Assembly: GCA_012516295.1 (NCBI GenBank)
Contig: JAAYWU010000186.1
Coordinates: forward strand, 1-5,699
DNA: 5,699 nucleotides
Origin: Clostridiales bacterium
GTDB taxonomy: Bacteria; Bacillota; Clostridia; Oscillospirales; Acutalibacteraceae
Reading direction: 5' to 3'
Part shown: piece by piece, positions 5,553 to 5,699 of the stretch
Layout: every line of letters begins with the position of its first letter
Position numbering within the stretch: position 1 is the first letter of the stretch
Translations under genes and position numbers: made by a program
Notes under the pieces: model-generated
Seen by the model: the letters and a program-made list of their open reading frames with translations, nothing else
Databases searched by the model: none
Told to the model about the DNA's origin: nothing

Positions 5553-5661
5553 ATGTAGTCGCAAAATTTCCAAAATTTTGACACAATTTACCCATTTAAC
5601 CCTAAATTATTTATTTTTCTATCCGATAATTCTATTAGCAGTAGAACGAATTGGAGGTATT
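5553..5661. other. AT-rich spacer between the DUF4130 gene and the right-edge gene
   Basis: The spacer is strongly AT-rich compared with the genes beside it. It holds an 8-bp AT-only-core stem, CAAAATTT/AAATTTTG (5562-5569 and 5573-5580, loop CCA), with no T-run after it, then the sigma-D-like promoter. I see no convincing intrinsic terminator, so the radical SAM operon may end by another mechanism or read through. Confidence 0.5.
5603..5629 (+). promoter_or_regulatory. Candidate sigma-28/sigma-D (motility-type) promoter
   Basis: TAAA (5603-5606), 15 nt, then TCCGATAA (5622-5629) matches the sigma-28 consensus TAAA-N15-GCCGATAA with one mismatch (T for the first G). The predicted start is near 5636, about 17 nt before the GGAGG of the next gene. 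No good sigma-A promoter was found in the same spacer: GATAAT at 5625-5630 lacks a matching -35. Confidence 0.5.
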
Positions 5662-5664
5662 GTG

Positions 5665-5699
5665 TTGAAAAGGATAAGTAATATCAACCTTGTGAAAAC
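5665..5699 (+). CDS. Start of an unidentified gene, truncated at the right edge
   Basis: Only 11 codons are visible, reading MKRISNINLVK. GGAGG at 5653-5657 lies 7 nt before a TTG at 5665; a GTG at 5662 in the same frame (spacing 4 nt) is an alternative start that would add one residue. The short basic, then mildly hydrophobic opening would fit a membrane-anchored protein. Together with the sigma-D-like promoter it could be a methyl-accepting chemotaxis protein or similar motility-linked gene, but too little sequence is present to name it. Confidence 0.55.
   Translation, partial: MKRISNINLVK

Noticed and set aside
5562..5580. Stem-loop CAAAATTT/AAATTTTG as an intrinsic terminator
   Set aside because: The stem has only one G-C pair and is followed by ACACAATTTACCC, not a T-run.
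5578..5608. TTGACA as a sigma-A -35 box for the right-edge gene
   Set aside because: No acceptable -10 box lies 16-18 nt downstream; the nearest (TAAATT at 5603) needs a 19-nt spacer and is weak. The sigma-D-like match fits better.
1..5699. CRISPR arrays, tRNA, rRNA or transposase genes
   Set aside because: No regularly spaced direct repeats, cloverleaf-like segments or transposase-like reading frames were seen on either strand.

Overview
The window most likely comes from a moderately GC-rich member of the Clostridia (Oscillospiraceae/Ruminococcaceae-like). This rests on protein similarity, strong purine-rich Shine-Dalgarno sites, frequent TTG starts, GC-rich genes separated by AT-rich spacers, and promoters of the vegetative Firmicutes type. 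The taxonomy is an inference; no rRNA or other taxonomic marker is present.

Left half, minus strand (2888 down to 1): a tightly spaced catabolic operon in the order DeoR-family repressor, DhaK-like kinase subunit, DhaL-like kinase subunit, PfkB-family phosphosugar kinase. The PfkB gene runs off the left edge. Gaps are 14, 35 and 26 bp, or 33 bp between DhaK and DhaL if the upstream TTG is used as the DhaL start. The layout suggests that DhaK/DhaL phosphorylates a small sugar or polyol-derived substrate, PfkB phosphorylates a sugar phosphate again, and DeoR senses a sugar-phosphate intermediate. The DhaK-like protein has Asn at both positions where canonical dihydroxyacetone kinases carry catalytic histidines (N55 for His56 and N216 for His218, E. 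coli numbering) and keeps the catalytic Asp. The substrate is therefore probably not bound covalently in the usual way and may not be dihydroxyacetone.

Centre (2889-3468): a divergent intergenic region. It holds two promoters reading left into the deoR operon, one of them a perfect TTGACA-N17-TATAAT. It also holds a pair of near-identical CTTTCRAAAG palindromes that are good candidates for the DeoR operator, a GC-rich hairpin-forming block resembling an interspersed repeat, and a probable promoter reading right.

Right half, plus strand (3469-5552): a two-gene, translationally coupled operon. It encodes a radical SAM protein with a C-terminal helix-hairpin-helix (the 'putative DNA modification/repair radical SAM protein' family) and its obligate partner, a DUF4130 protein. 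This pair is widely conserved but has no established biochemical function. Two details stand out: a textbook sliding-clamp-binding pentapeptide (QLSLF) near the radical SAM C-terminus, and four further N-terminal cysteines that could bind a second cluster.

Right edge (5553-5699): an AT-rich spacer with a good match to a sigma-28/sigma-D (motility) promoter, followed by a strong ribosome binding site and the first codons of a truncated gene.
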